From Cyanobacteria bacterium REEB67 (GTDB taxonomy: Bacteria > Cyanobacteriota > Vampirovibrionia > Obscuribacterales > Obscuribacteraceae): a stretch of DNA of 57,898 nucleotides. The notes below the pieces were generated by a model. That model was not told where the DNA came from and ran no database searches. It worked only from the letters and a program-made list of their open reading frames with translations. Of the stretch, positions 9,307-18,118 are shown one piece after another. Location of the stretch: the NCBI GenBank assembly GCA_018971775.1, contig JAGXAB010000035.1, forward strand, positions 1-57,898, written 5' to 3'. The translations under genes and the position numbers were made by a program. Within the stretch, counting starts at the first letter, position 1; each line of letters begins with the position of its first letter.

Positions 9307-10389
9307 TTATCCATGCCGCCGCGCGAAGTCTGCCATAAATTCGGTCAATTTCAAGACGCCTTCTTCCGGCATCGCATTGTATAAGCTGGCACGCATGCCG
9401 CCCACCGAGCGGTGCCCGGCCAGAGTAAGCAAACCTTCTTTTTTCGCTTCGTCCTGAAAAGTTTTTTCCAGGCCGGCGTCAGCAAGGGTAAAAGGCACAT
9501 TCATCCAGGAGCGACAATCTTTTTGCACTGGATTTTTGTAGAAAGAAGACTCGTCGATAGCCTTGTAGAGAGCGGCGGATTTGCGCTGGTTGCGCTCGGC
9601 CATGGCGGCAAGACCACCCTGCTCCTTGACCCATTTGAAGACGAGACCGGCAATGTACCAGGCGTAGCTCGGCGGTGTATTGGGCATCGAACCATTGTCG
9701 GCCATGACTTTGTAATCGAGCAGGTAAGGGGTTTTAGCGCGGGCATGACCGATCAAATCATCGCGCACGATGACGACTGTCAGGCCAGCCGGACCGATAT
9801 TTTTTTGAGCACCGGCATAGATCAAGCCAAATTTGCTGACATCGACAGGCCGCGAAAGAATCGTCGAGGACATATCGCAGATCACAGGCACGTCGCCGAC
9901 TTGCGGTACAGATTGAAATTCGACGCCGTGAATGGTTTCGTTGGCGCAATAGTGGAAATAAGCAGCATCCTTGCTCAACTGCCACTGGCTGCGTTCGGGG
10001 ATGGCGGTGTATTTTCCGGCTTCACCGGAGGCGACGACGTTGACGTCGGCAAGACGCTTTGCTTCCACCGTCGCTCGGTCCGACCAGAAGCCTGTATTGA
10101 GATAATCGACCCGGGCGCCCTCCCCTGACAAATTGAGCGGTATCGCCGAAAATTGGGTTGTTGCTCCACCCTGCAGGAAGAGCACTTTGTAATTGGTCGG
10201 GATGGCCATCAATTCGCGCAGGTCCGCTTCTGCCTCGGTGGCAATCCTGGTAAATTCCTTGCCGCGGTGACTCATTTCCATCACCGACATGCCGCTGCCG
10301 GCAAAGTCGAGCATTTCTTCGGCAGCGCGCTCCAGCACGGACTCAGGCAAAACTGCCGGGCCGGCGCTGAAATTATAGGGGCGATTCAT
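9307..10389 (-). CDS. serC: Phosphoserine aminotransferase
   Basis: 360 residues, the usual family length. The start is ATG 10389 (MNRPYNFSAGPAVLPESVLE) with AGGAAG 7 nt upstream; the frame extends 29 codons further without support. The PLP-binding Lys is in GAQKNIGPAGLTV, other hallmarks are FLQGGATTQFSAIPLNL and the C-terminal GHRSVGGMRASLYNAM. It converts 3-phosphohydroxypyruvate and glutamate to phosphoserine. It is the first gene of the serC-serA-mgtE operon. A phosphoserine phosphatase (serB) is not in the window. Confidence 0.95.
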   Translation of the reverse strand: MNRPYNFSAGPAVLPESVLERAAEEMLDFAGSGMSVMEMSHRGKEFTRIATEAEADLRELMAIPTNYKVLFLQGGATTQFSAIPLNLSGEGARVDYLNTGFWSDRATVEAKRLADVNVVASGEAGKYTAIPERSQWQLSKDAAYFHYCANETIHGVEFQSVPQVGDVPVICDMSSTILSRPVDVSKFGLIYAGAQKNIGPAGLTVVIVRDDLIGHARAKTPYLLDYKVMADNGSMPNTPPSYAWYIAGLVFKWVKEQGGLAAMAERNQRKSAALYKAIDESSFYKNPVQKDCRSWMNVPFTLADAGLEKTFQDEAKKEGLLTLAGHRSVGGMRASLYNAMPEEGVLKLTEFMADFARRHG

Positions 10390-10615
10390 CGTCGTCTTCC
10401 TTTTCGACTGCCCTCTGTCGCCGCGGGCGTGATCAGGCGAAGCGCCCGCTGGGTCTACTTGCAGACTGTTAGTCAAGAGCTTTCTCCAATATTGAGCCGG
10501 CCTTCTCAGGGCCTATTAATGGTCTCCTAAGCGAGCGCTTATTAGAAGGGTTTATTAATAAGCGTGTCCAACCAGGCACAAAACCCCGCTTAGATGGGCT
10601 TTATGCTGGCAATAG

Positions 10616-10624
10616 TGGGATAAT
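10616..10624 (+). promoter_or_regulatory. Candidate extended -10 promoter of the lipoprotein gene
   Basis: TGGGATAAT fits TGn plus a -10 hexamer. No convincing -35 is present. The hexamer ends 7 nt before ATG 10632 and no ribosome binding site lies between, so the transcript would be leaderless or nearly so. Confidence 0.4.
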
Positions 10625-10631
10625 CAAGACC

Positions 10632-11213
10632 ATGAAGCTTGATTTTAACCAGATGTTCGGCGCACCGGGTCCCGTGTTGGGAAGCGACATATCTTCAATA
10701 GTCCGTCCGGCAATAGTCCGTCCGGCAATAGTCCGTCCGGCAATTTGCCTCGCCAGCCTGGCAATCTGTCTGGCCCCTCTGTTGAGCGGCTGCTCACAGG
10801 CAGACCATGCCCCGCAGGCGCATTCCAGATATCACGCCGGTGAACGCTGGTCTTACAAGACCAGGGACGGCGAAGAGAAGTCGACCTTAGTGATAGGCAG
10901 TGTCGAGGCCGCTCCCCGCGAGCAGACGACCACAGGTAAAACGATAGTACACATCAGCATCGAAGGCTTGAAACTGGCCGGCCCCGAAGGTCGCGTCCTC
11001 GATCACATCGGCCACCTGCCTCTTTCTCAGGAAGCAGTGGACAGAAGCGTCACCGCCCTGGTCGGACAAAATGCGTTGCCCACCTCGGATTACGGAGCGG
11101 GCTATGAATATTGGAAGTCAGCCGGCAGCGGCGGCGTCTTTGGTATGACTGTCAAACAGGCGGTCAACTACTACGAACAAATCATTCAACCCAGGCATAA
11201 AAAAGCCAGTTGA
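10632..11213 (+). CDS. Lipoprotein of unknown function
   Basis: 193 residues. A long N-terminal region ends in a lipobox (LAPLLSGC, Cys about residue 54), so the mature part should be lipid-anchored. The signal peptide is preceded by an IVRPA pentapeptide repeated three times, caused by a 15-bp tandem DNA repeat. The true start could lie after the repeat, since the visible leader is unusually long. The mature domain (SRYHAGERWSYKTRDGEEKS ... GGVFGMTVKQAVNYYEQIIQ) is not recognised. No partner is evident. Confidence 0.75.
   Translation: MKLDFNQMFGAPGPVLGSDISSIVRPAIVRPAIVRPAICLASLAICLAPLLSGCSQADHAPQAHSRYHAGERWSYKTRDGEEKSTLVIGSVEAAPREQTTTGKTIVHISIEGLKLAGPEGRVLDHIGHLPLSQEAVDRSVTALVGQNALPTSDYGAGYEYWKSAGSGGVFGMTVKQAVNYYEQIIQPRHKKAS
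10696..10744 (+). repeat. 15-bp tandem repeat, 3.3 identical copies, in the lipoprotein leader
   Basis: Unit CAATAGTCCGTCCGG, three perfect copies plus CAAT. Fifteen bases keep the frame and add IVRPA per copy just upstream of the hydrophobic signal core. Confidence 0.95.
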
Positions 11214-11261
11214 ATTTTGGCTGATCTAGATTTAGGTCAATACCTGGACCTGGAGCTGGCC

Positions 11262-11510
11262 TTAGACTTTCGTCTTGATTTCAATCGACATGCCACAGAC
11301 GGCTGCAATCTTGTCCAGCAGACGTTTTTCGGAATCAGTCATCAGCCCCCTGGTCTGCTTGAAAGTCAAATATTCACGCACTGCTTCCTGGTCTTTCAAG
11401 GTAGCATCGCCACTGCGACGTTTTTTCTGATATGGACCGGGACTGCTAGATGATGGCGAGGGCCCGTCTGCGCCAGTCGCTAACCGCTCGGTTGAATCTT
11501 GCTCAGACAT
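11262..11510 (-). CDS. Small conserved-looking hypothetical protein
   Basis: 82 residues with a strong ribosome binding site AGGAGG 5 nt before ATG 11510, which supports a real gene. The N-terminal half is a disordered Ser/Pro-rich segment (GADGPSPSSSSPGPYQKKRR). The C-terminal half is helical (KDQEAVREYLTFKQTRGLMT; SEKRLLDKIAAVCGMSIEIK). No family recognised. It is convergent with the lipoprotein gene. Confidence 0.65.
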   Translation of the reverse strand: MSEQDSTERLATGADGPSPSSSSPGPYQKKRRSGDATLKDQEAVREYLTFKQTRGLMTDSEKRLLDKIAAVCGMSIEIKTKV

Positions 11511-11640
11511 AAAGCCTCCTGTAAAGAAAATTGGTCTCCACTTACCATTATCACCAGGATTAGTGGCAAAGTCGTGGCAGTTTCACAGAAGGAAAGCATT
11601 TTTTTGCAGATTTTAGCTATGTGAGCGAGTTGTGACTGCC

Positions 11641-12120
11641 CTAAAGCAGTTTTTCAATGTCGCCTTCCATAGATTCGGGTGTATCTGTAGGCGCATAGCG
11701 CTTGAGCACTTGGCCCTCTTTGTCGACCAAAAACTTGGTGAAATTCCATTTGACGGCTTTGCTGCCTAAAAGTCCGGGGGCAGCTTCGGTCAAATATTTA
11801 AATATCGGATCGGCATTGTCACCGTTGACGTCCACTTTTTCGAACATCTGAAAATCGACGCCATAGTTTTGCTGGCAAAAAGCACCAATTTCCGTGCTGC
11901 CGCCGGGCTCTTGCTGACCAAACTGATTGCAGGGGAAGCCGAGCACAGCCAGGCCACGGTCGGCGTATTTTTTGTGCAACCCTTCCAGCCCGCTGTACTG
12001 TGGTGTGAAACCGCATTTGCTGGCGGTATTGACGACGAGCATCACTTTGCCCTTGTATTGCTCGAGAGAAATCGGCTTACCGTCCAGGGCCTTGGCTGTA
12101 AATTGATAAATATCGCTCAT
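11641..12120 (-). CDS. Glutathione peroxidase family protein (thiol peroxidase)
   Basis: 159 residues from ATG 12120 (MSDIYQFTAKALDGKPISLE); an ATG four codons upstream is also possible. Catalytic Cys36 is in VNTASKCGFTPQYSGLE, the Gln of the tetrad in FPCNQFGQQEPG, and the Trp/Asn in VKWNFTKFLVDKEG. Cys replaces selenocysteine, as in bacterial BtuE/Gpx proteins that usually take electrons from thioredoxin. The second Cys of FPCNQF may resolve the sulfenate. It detoxifies peroxides in the cytoplasm. It is a single-gene unit divergent from the TPR gene at 12245. Confidence 0.93.
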   Translation of the reverse strand: MSDIYQFTAKALDGKPISLEQYKGKVMLVVNTASKCGFTPQYSGLEGLHKKYADRGLAVLGFPCNQFGQQEPGGSTEIGAFCQQNYGVDFQMFEKVDVNGDNADPIFKYLTEAAPGLLGSKAVKWNFTKFLVDKEGQVLKRYAPTDTPESMEGDIEKLL

Positions 12121-12244
12121 AACATCCCTCAAATTTTGCGCCTGTAGGCTCAGTTACCCCAGGGAAGATATTATCGCAAGCGCCGGCAAAGTTCTAAAAG
12201 GTATAAAAGGTTAAAATGAGGCCCCCCACGCTCGGAGTTGTCAG

Positions 12245-13555
12245 TTGAGCAAAATATTTGTCCGACGGTTGACGGCAGCGGTTACGATGGCGGTGGTGCC
12301 TACCATTTTTACGACCGCTCTGGCCCTGAGCAAACGCAGCGAAGAATCCGTAGCCATGCTCTATGCAGCCACCAATCAGGATGCCGAAGCGATCAAACAT
12401 TTCAACAGTGCCATCAAGGCAGACAGCGAAAATGGCCGACTCTATTACGAGCGCGGCCACACTTATTACGTGATGAATCAATACATCCAGGCTACGCCAG
12501 ACTATACGCGCTCGATTCAGCTCAAATATCAGCCCTCGCTCAACTACGAACGCCGCGCCTTTTGCTATTTGAATGCCAAGCAATATCAAAAAGGCATAGA
12601 CGATTGCAGCGAGGCGATCAAACTCGATCCTCGTTCGCGCATTTCTTATTTCAATCGAGCCAAAGCCTATGCCCTGATAGGCGAAGCGACGAAGAGCAAA
12701 GAGGATCTGGCCAGGATAAAGGAGCTCGATAAAAATCCGCGCGCCAAGGACTTTGCCGATCGCTGCATGGCGGTCCATGATCCAAACGCCAGGGTCAAAC
12801 TCTGCCTATCGGCTCTGCAAATCGATCCGAAGCACAAAGAGGCGCTCACTTACCTGGGCAACGCCTATCTGGTTCTTGAAAAAAAGGATAAGGCGATCGA
12901 ATGCTTCAACAAGCTGGTAGCACTCAATCCAGATGATCTGACAGCCATTGTCGATCGCAGCCTCTGTTACGAGGATTTTGGGCGCTACCCCGACGCCGTC
13001 AAAGATCTGGATAATGTCCTCGAAAACGCGCCGGAGTGCTATAAAGCCTACTTCTGGAGAGGTCGTTGCTATGCCGGTGAAAAACAACCGGCAAAAGCAA
13101 TCAGTGATTATAAAAAATGCGAACAAATAGTCCAGGCCTTGATGGCGAGCAGTTATGCCGGCAGGAGCAAAGGTCAGCGCGTCAGCCTTGGCCGCTTCCT
13201 CGTCAATACCTTTGCCGCCGAGGCGCACGCCTACGAGCAACAGGGCAACTACAACAAAGCGATCGAAGCGATGACTTTCGCCGTAAACGAATCGAGGCAG
13301 GCACCGATGATGCTGGCCAAGCTCTTACCGAAACGCTCAGAGATTTACAAAAAAGCCGGGCTTACCGTCGAAGCACACAATGACCTGAAATGGGCCTCAG
13401 AAGTAAACGACAAAATTGAAGCCTTGAAGAAGGGTCCGATCATCCCGCCACCACCGCTGGCATCGGACTCTGGCAAAAATAAGCCGGACGGACCGAAGGC
13501 CGGGCCGACAAAAGCAGTACCCCCCGTGTCGGACAAAGAGCCGCTGCCGGACTAA
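12245..13555 (+). CDS. Secreted TPR-repeat protein
   Basis: 436 residues from TTG 12245, with CGGAG about 8 nt upstream and a signal-like N-terminus (MSKIFVRRLTAAVTMAVVPT ... TTALA). At least seven TPR units follow (AEAIKHFNSAIKADSENGRL; AIECFNKLVALNPDDLTAIV; AVKDLDNVLENAPECYKAYF), and the C-terminus is a Pro/Lys-rich tail. TPR arrays bind peptides or partner proteins. The role cannot be told from the sequence. Several secreted TPR proteins occur in this window (34637, 45432, 20111), suggesting a lineage habit. Confidence 0.85.
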   Translation: MSKIFVRRLTAAVTMAVVPTIFTTALALSKRSEESVAMLYAATNQDAEAIKHFNSAIKADSENGRLYYERGHTYYVMNQYIQATPDYTRSIQLKYQPSLNYERRAFCYLNAKQYQKGIDDCSEAIKLDPRSRISYFNRAKAYALIGEATKSKEDLARIKELDKNPRAKDFADRCMAVHDPNARVKLCLSALQIDPKHKEALTYLGNAYLVLEKKDKAIECFNKLVALNPDDLTAIVDRSLCYEDFGRYPDAVKDLDNVLENAPECYKAYFWRGRCYAGEKQPAKAISDYKKCEQIVQALMASSYAGRSKGQRVSLGRFLVNTFAAEAHAYEQQGNYNKAIEAMTFAVNESRQAPMMLAKLLPKRSEIYKKAGLTVEAHNDLKWASEVNDKIEALKKGPIIPPPPLASDSGKNKPDGPKAGPTKAVPPVSDKEPLPD

Positions 13556-13684
13556 TCTATGTGTTCAACTGGGAACATTTACCGCCAATGACGGTCTGAC
13601 AATACAGCTGAGGGAAAGACACGATAAACTCCTGAAGCGCAAATTTACGCCCATACAGCCGGCGAAGCGGTCAGGAGGAAGATT

Positions 13685-13906
13685 TTGAAAAATAACCAAC
13701 CACCCAACCAGGACGAACTCCGCTGCTGTCGAGATGATCTGCTCGTTATCCTCACCGAAGCTCAAACGGTCGCCCCTGACGCAAAAGAACTGGCAACACT
13801 GCAAGCCGCATTTGCCGTCATCGAGTCACTGATTGTCGAAATCGATCCTCGTATTGATCCTCGTGCTTCCGGCACACATCCAGTAGTCAAAAAATCAGCC
13901 GCCTGA
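13685..13906 (+). CDS. Small hypothetical protein
   Basis: 73 residues starting at TTG 13685, preceded by AGGAGGAAG at ideal spacing, which is why I accept it. A helical body (QDELRCCRDDLLVILTEAQT; LATLQAAFAVIESLIVEI) is followed by a short IDPRIDPRAS direct duplication (9-bp repeat GATCCTCGT) and a basic tail. No family recognised. Confidence 0.6.
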   Translation: MKNNQPPNQDELRCCRDDLLVILTEAQTVAPDAKELATLQAAFAVIESLIVEIDPRIDPRASGTHPVVKKSAA

Positions 13907-13963
13907 GCGCAAAGCCGATTATTTTGCCGCGACCTGATCAGGAGAACCGCCGTAGATCTCGGC

Positions 13964-14413
13964 TTAGTGAGCATTGTCTTTATGATCGTGTATGCCGCTG
14001 TAATAATTGCCGGTGCGATTTTCGGGAATCAGCCATTCAATTTCATGCATAAATACAGTAGCGTCGAATTTTTCCATAGCGATATATCTTGCCGCTCCGA
14101 GCGATCTGGCCGCTGTGCGCACGCCGTCCGATAGATAATTCCCGGCCAGTGGAGGCTCGGCACTGAAGCAAACAAAGGGAACTCCTCTCATATGCGGATC
14201 GCCTTTCACCCAGCGTAAAAAGTCAAAGACGCTACCACCGTTTTGCAGGTGCACATCGGTGACGAGCAGGTCAAAATCGCATTTTCTCAAGCAATCCATG
14301 GCCTTATGAAAGGTGTCCACTCTCACGACTGTGTAACCGACATTTTCCATACAGGCAGCGATAGCGTTGCGCTCTGCATCGTGTTCCATTGTCACTAAAA
14401 TATTTGCGGACAT
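13964..14413 (-). CDS. Stand-alone response regulator receiver (paralogue 1)
   Basis: 149 residues from ATG 14413, with GGTGAG upstream; a GTG three codons earlier is weaker. A CheY-like receiver with the phospho-acceptor Asp in FDLLVTDVHLQNGGSVFDFL, the Ser of the switch in VPFVCFSAEPPL, and Lys in IAMEKFD in place of the usual KP. The acidic pocket residues are less typical (MEHDAE). There is no output domain. It is 37 nt downstream of a paralogue with the same DVHLQNGG and MEKFD blocks, so the pair arose by tandem duplication. Partner kinase unknown. Confidence 0.85.
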   Translation of the reverse strand: MSANILVTMEHDAERNAIAACMENVGYTVVRVDTFHKAMDCLRKCDFDLLVTDVHLQNGGSVFDFLRWVKGDPHMRGVPFVCFSAEPPLAGNYLSDGVRTAARSLGAARYIAMEKFDATVFMHEIEWLIPENRTGNYYSGIHDHKDNAH

Positions 14414-14460
14414 ATTGCTCACCGGTTTTATTGAAGTTGGTAATTACGAAGAGTTAGAAG

Positions 14461-14889
14461 CTAGGATGGTGGTTGGGAGCTATCTTTTTGCGCCTGAGAC
14501 GACAACAATGAGTCAATTTGCTGTCGAAACTGGTCAGAGTCGAATTTTTCCATTGTCAAATACAGGGCGACACCCAAAAGTCTTGCCGAGGTGCGCAGAC
14601 CGTCATCGAAAAACTTGGCCGTCGGAGTCGGATCCGAGCTAAACATGACAAAAGGAGTTCGCGCCGTATCGGGATTTTTTTTGACCCAGCGTACAAAGTC
14701 AAAAACATTACCGCCATTTTGCAAATGAACGTCAGAAATAATCAGATCGACGTGGGTGTCTTTCAAAACATCGATCGCATCTTTAAAATTCTTGCGTAAT
14801 AGCATTGTGTGTCCTGATTTTTCAAGGCTCTTAACGACATTAGTCGAATGCTCATCGTCTTCATGTAAGGCTAAAATCAAGGCACGCAC
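14461..14889 (-). CDS. Stand-alone response regulator receiver (paralogue 2)
   Basis: 142 residues from GTG 14889. The receiver hallmarks are the acidic pair in ALHEDDEHS, phospho-Asp in VDLIISDVHLQNGGNVFDFV, switch Ser in FVMFSSD and Lys in LTMEKFD. It is strongly similar to the following gene across the whole length, including the insert around DDGLRTSARLLGVALYL. No DNA-binding or enzymatic output domain is present, so it may act by protein contact or as a phosphate sink. The two genes are probably cotranscribed from the region 14890-15152. Confidence 0.85.
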   Translation of the reverse strand: MRALILALHEDDEHSTNVVKSLEKSGHTMLLRKNFKDAIDVLKDTHVDLIISDVHLQNGGNVFDFVRWVKKNPDTARTPFVMFSSDPTPTAKFFDDGLRTSARLLGVALYLTMEKFDSDQFRQQIDSLLSSQAQKDSSQPPS

Positions 14890-15152
14890 GTTGTCACCCC
14901 AGCGTAAAGTCGCAGATAAGGATGACTAACGGCAATTCTTGCGACTTTGCTAAGTCGCCCGCGAATGGCCCGATCTAACTGTGTAGTGCCCCCCAGATAA
15001 GCATATGTTCCCGATTGTCACAGGGCACCCCGCGGCAGATACCTAAGACCCTATTCAGGCCGACGTCCACAGGATCATTAATGATCCGGAAGGAAGCACC
15101 AGCAGTCACCAAATTTGGTATCACCGCCTGAAACTTCGAAGATCGATGAGAC
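14890..15152. other. Intergenic region with an inverted repeat and a palindrome
   Basis: This 263-nt gap separates the S1-like gene from the receiver pair, both read on the minus strand. An inverted repeat AAAGTCGCA / TGCGACTTT lies at 14906-14914 and 14940-14948 with a 25-nt loop, just upstream of the receiver start. GGATCATTAATGATCC at 15072-15087 is a perfect 16-bp palindrome that could be an operator. No tRNA or known RNA was recognised. Confidence 0.5.
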
Positions 15153-15632
15153 TTATTCGCTTTCGTCTTTTTTAGCAAAGAGCTGGACGACTTCTCCGCC
15201 CTGCGGCAGCTCTTCGAGCATGCCAAAAGAGCGCACACCGGCCCCGTGCAGACCATCAGGGAGAGCGGCAAGCAAAACGCGATTGTCCATGACACAGATA
15301 AATTCAGCGGTCACTTTCTTGCCCAGCTTGAGGGTGTCAGGCGTCTTCAGAAATCCGGGCATACCGCCCTCGACGATCACCGCATAGCCCTGGCGCTCGC
15401 GGGCGACAATTTTGCAAATCAGATGCTGCCCAACAGTCAGCCCCCAGTTGCCGTCCATACCGTCGCCAGAGGAGCCCGGATAGATCGAAGCGGACAGCGG
15501 CGGCGGTGCGGGACTGCGCTCACGCTTGCGACCGCGCCCTCTGACTGCGGACTGACTGTCGGGCCGCGCCGAATTTTGCGGTTTTTCAAATTTGACAACG
15601 CTGCCGGCCGGTGGCACGGTTTCATCCGCCAT
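15153..15632 (-). CDS. Protein with a putative S1-like (OB-fold) domain
   Basis: 159 residues from ATG 15632 with AGGAAG upstream. The first ~60 residues are disordered and basic (RGRGRKRERSPAPPPLSA). Residues about 62-125 resemble an S1/OB fold (GLTVGQHLICKIVARERQGY, VIVEGGMPGFL, LGKKVTAEFICVMDNRVLLA). That would suit RNA binding, but the assignment is only by pattern. It lies 18 nt downstream of the DUF1963 gene, so the two are probably one operon. Confidence 0.6.
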   Translation of the reverse strand: MADETVPPAGSVVKFEKPQNSARPDSQSAVRGRGRKRERSPAPPPLSASIYPGSSGDGMDGNWGLTVGQHLICKIVARERQGYAVIVEGGMPGFLKTPDTLKLGKKVTAEFICVMDNRVLLAALPDGLHGAGVRSFGMLEELPQGGEVVQLFAKKDESE

Positions 15633-15650
15633 GGCTTCCTACTCCCGTCC

Positions 15651-16682
15651 TCATCTGCACTGCATGATCAGCCAGACATTACTAAAGTCCTGATGCCTGA
15701 GCGCATCTTCTTCAATGCAAAAATAAATCATACCGCGATCGCCCCAACTAAAATCAACTCTGTCATCGCTATCGAGTTGCAGAAGCAAAGTCCATTTTTT
15801 CACGCAAGCCTGTACTTCGGCGGCCAGTTCTTCGTCGTCATGGACATGCTGCCATTCGATGCCACGTGAAGCAATTTCGCACTCTTCGAAAAAATCACCG
15901 AGGATCAACTGCGGGTGCCCGAGCAGGCGGTGGTATGGAGCATCTTCATAGCATCCATCGGTAAATCGATCGTAGTCGTCGCATGCCTCTTCCTCGAGTT
16001 GCTCGGTTTGACTGGCGATCGGGTCAGGGTAAGAAGGCTCGATTGTAAAATGAGCGAGGTTGACAGGGATGGCCGGTCCTTCGATTTTTTCGCTCGGAGT
16101 TACTTTCATCTGCTTGGCAAAATAATAGACACACCAGCCGTGCCTGTCTCCGGCATCAAGACCGGAGGGCATATCTTCGGTATCGTAAAAAAATGAAAGC
16201 ATGCCGCTCTTTGGTAAAAGCGCGTGGGCAAAGGTAAAATTATGTACTTCAGCGAGATTGATTTGACAGAGAAAAGAAAGCGCACGGCCATCCTCGCGCT
16301 TCGGCCAGACAAAATCTTTGGGCACCGCCGGCGCCCCGCCAAATTGCGAATAGATCGTACCTGCATCTAATGAAGGCTCGATGTGCATACGCAGAGAGGG
16401 CCTGGCATGCTTCTCGGCAAATTGCTTGGCAGCGGCGCTGTTTACGGTCAGTTCTTTGATGACGCGACTGGCGGCACGGCCTTCTGCCTTACTGCGCTCC
16501 GCTTTTTTGATTTCAGCTTCGACATCCGCCTGCAAATCGAGCAGGGCTGCATGGACATCACCGTCGCCGGCATGACAGAGGGTCAAACCGTGCTTGGCCT
16601 GTTCCAGGGCCTCGGCAAGCTCGCCGGCGCCAAGGGCCCTCTGGCCGGATTGAAAAATCTGTCGGGCTTGTTCCACACTCAT
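15651..16682 (-). CDS. DUF1963 (YwqG-like) family protein
   Basis: 343 residues. An N-terminal helical segment (residues 1-80, TPR-like: AEALEQAKHGLTLCHAGDGD) precedes a DUF1963/YwqG domain. The domain shows SQFGGAPAVPKDFVWPKRED, LSFLCQINLAEV, GMLSFFYDTEDMP, HRLLGHPQLILGD and LLLQLDSDDRVDFSWGDRGM near the C-terminus. Members are cytoplasmic proteins of unknown biochemical activity. The start ATG 16682 follows GGGGTCAGAGAG. No pathway context is visible. Confidence 0.85.
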   Translation of the reverse strand: MSVEQARQIFQSGQRALGAGELAEALEQAKHGLTLCHAGDGDVHAALLDLQADVEAEIKKAERSKAEGRAASRVIKELTVNSAAAKQFAEKHARPSLRMHIEPSLDAGTIYSQFGGAPAVPKDFVWPKREDGRALSFLCQINLAEVHNFTFAHALLPKSGMLSFFYDTEDMPSGLDAGDRHGWCVYYFAKQMKVTPSEKIEGPAIPVNLAHFTIEPSYPDPIASQTEQLEEEACDDYDRFTDGCYEDAPYHRLLGHPQLILGDFFEECEIASRGIEWQHVHDDEELAAEVQACVKKWTLLLQLDSDDRVDFSWGDRGMIYFCIEEDALRHQDFSNVWLIMQCR

Positions 16683-16806
16683 CTCTCTGACCCCAGATTG
16701 AACGAGTCTTTAGTATGGCATTTGTTCCAGGCCAGACATAAGCGATTCTAACCGTTCATTAACGGGCGAATAGCACGGCCCGGCCACTGAGGAAGAATGC
16801 CCAAAT

Positions 16807-18108
16807 TTAAGCGAAGGGACTGCCCGGATACTGAAAATCAGGAAAAATAATATTGAGCGAGGGCTTCGCTATATTCATATGATTTGTCAGGACCGTGGCG
16901 ATAACCGTGCGAAAATCGGTCGAGGCCGGCAAATCGCGGTCCTCATGGAGATTATTCGAGCCAAGTCCACCCCAGCGCCCGTAAACCTTGCCGCCGGGGA
17001 TATCTCCTCCGAGCAGCCACATCACATTGCCGTGCCCATGGTCAGTGCCACCATTGCCGTTTTCCTTGGCGGTGCGACCAAACTCAGACATGACCATGAT
17101 CGTCGTATCTTTGTAGAGCGGTCCAAGACCATGGATCAATTCGCTCAACCCAAGGGCGAGCGGCGTCAAATGATTGGCCAGCTGGCCCTGACCGGCGCCC
17201 TGGCGGATGTGCGTATCCCAACCGCCAAAATCGACAAAAGCCACCTGTACGGTCGGATCCTTGCGAAAAAGACTGGCCAGCTGCGTGCCAAATTTATTGT
17301 AAGCGCGCGGCGTGGGAGCACCGGCATTGGCCACTTTTTGCTCGCGTCCCATCTCCGGATCCCTGGCCATCATGGCACTTTCAGCACTGCTTTGATCAGC
17401 GGGCAGGTCAGGAGTATCCATGATTTCGTTTATGGCCGTGTGTGCCGCCACCCCTTCATTGAAGGCGCGACCGAGATCGTCGTTTAGACCGCTGTATAAA
17501 TCATGGAAAGAGCTGGCGATCACGGGGCGATCCATGACGCTTTTAGATTTGGCAATGGCTCGCGATACAGTAGCGATAGTGGTCGGACCGGAGCAGATGC
17601 GCGGCAGTACCGGGCCCACACTGATCGCTTGCACGGGTGAATGCTTGCTCGGCAATTGGCCGACCAGACGGTTGAGCCAGCCGGTGGCCACCGACTTTTG
17701 ACCGGGGACGCCGGACTCCATATAATCCTGAGCATCGAAGTGCGAACGCGTCGGATCGGGGCTGCCGCAATCGTGGACGAAGGCCATCGTTTTATTTTGC
17801 CAGGCGCTGATCAATGGACTCATGGCCGGGTGCAGGCCAAAATAGCCGTCCAGGTCAAGCAGAGGCGCACCGCTCTCCGAACGGCTCAAGGCGATGCTCG
17901 GCCTCAGGCTCTTATAGCGATTGTCACCGTAAGGTGCCACCACATTTAGACCGTCGACGCCACCACGGAGAAGGACAACGATCAATTTTTTGGAGGGATG
18001 AGCCGGATCGTCTTTGCCATTGCTATAAGCCCAGACATTAGGGTGAAGGCCCAGCATGTTGACCAGAGAAGAGGCGCAGGCAGCCTTGAGAAAATCACGT
18101 CTATTCAT
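16807..18108 (-). CDS. DUF1501 family protein, Tat-exported
   Basis: 433 residues from ATG 18108 (MNRRDFLKAACASSLVNMLG), with AGGAGC 6 nt upstream. The N-terminus is a twin-arginine signal. The DUF1501 domain shows KKLIVVLLRGGVDGLNVVAP, GLHPAMSPL, FDAQDYMESG, VDFGGWDTH, MSEFGRTAKENGNGGTDHGH and the C-terminal VYGRWGGL. The family belongs to the alkaline phosphatase/sulfatase-like fold group and is nearly always encoded next to a DUF1800 gene, as here (10 nt downstream of it). Both are presumed to work together outside the cytoplasm. The substrate is unknown. Confidence 0.92.
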   Translation of the reverse strand: MNRRDFLKAACASSLVNMLGLHPNVWAYSNGKDDPAHPSKKLIVVLLRGGVDGLNVVAPYGDNRYKSLRPSIALSRSESGAPLLDLDGYFGLHPAMSPLISAWQNKTMAFVHDCGSPDPTRSHFDAQDYMESGVPGQKSVATGWLNRLVGQLPSKHSPVQAISVGPVLPRICSGPTTIATVSRAIAKSKSVMDRPVIASSFHDLYSGLNDDLGRAFNEGVAAHTAINEIMDTPDLPADQSSAESAMMARDPEMGREQKVANAGAPTPRAYNKFGTQLASLFRKDPTVQVAFVDFGGWDTHIRQGAGQGQLANHLTPLALGLSELIHGLGPLYKDTTIMVMSEFGRTAKENGNGGTDHGHGNVMWLLGGDIPGGKVYGRWGGLGSNNLHEDRDLPASTDFRTVIATVLTNHMNIAKPSLNIIFPDFQYPGSPFA

Positions 18109-18118
18109 AGACTTGCTC

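Noticed and set aside
10390..10476. 29-codon extension of serC
   Set aside because: The family starts at MNRPYNFSAGPAVLPE, which has its own ribosome binding site.
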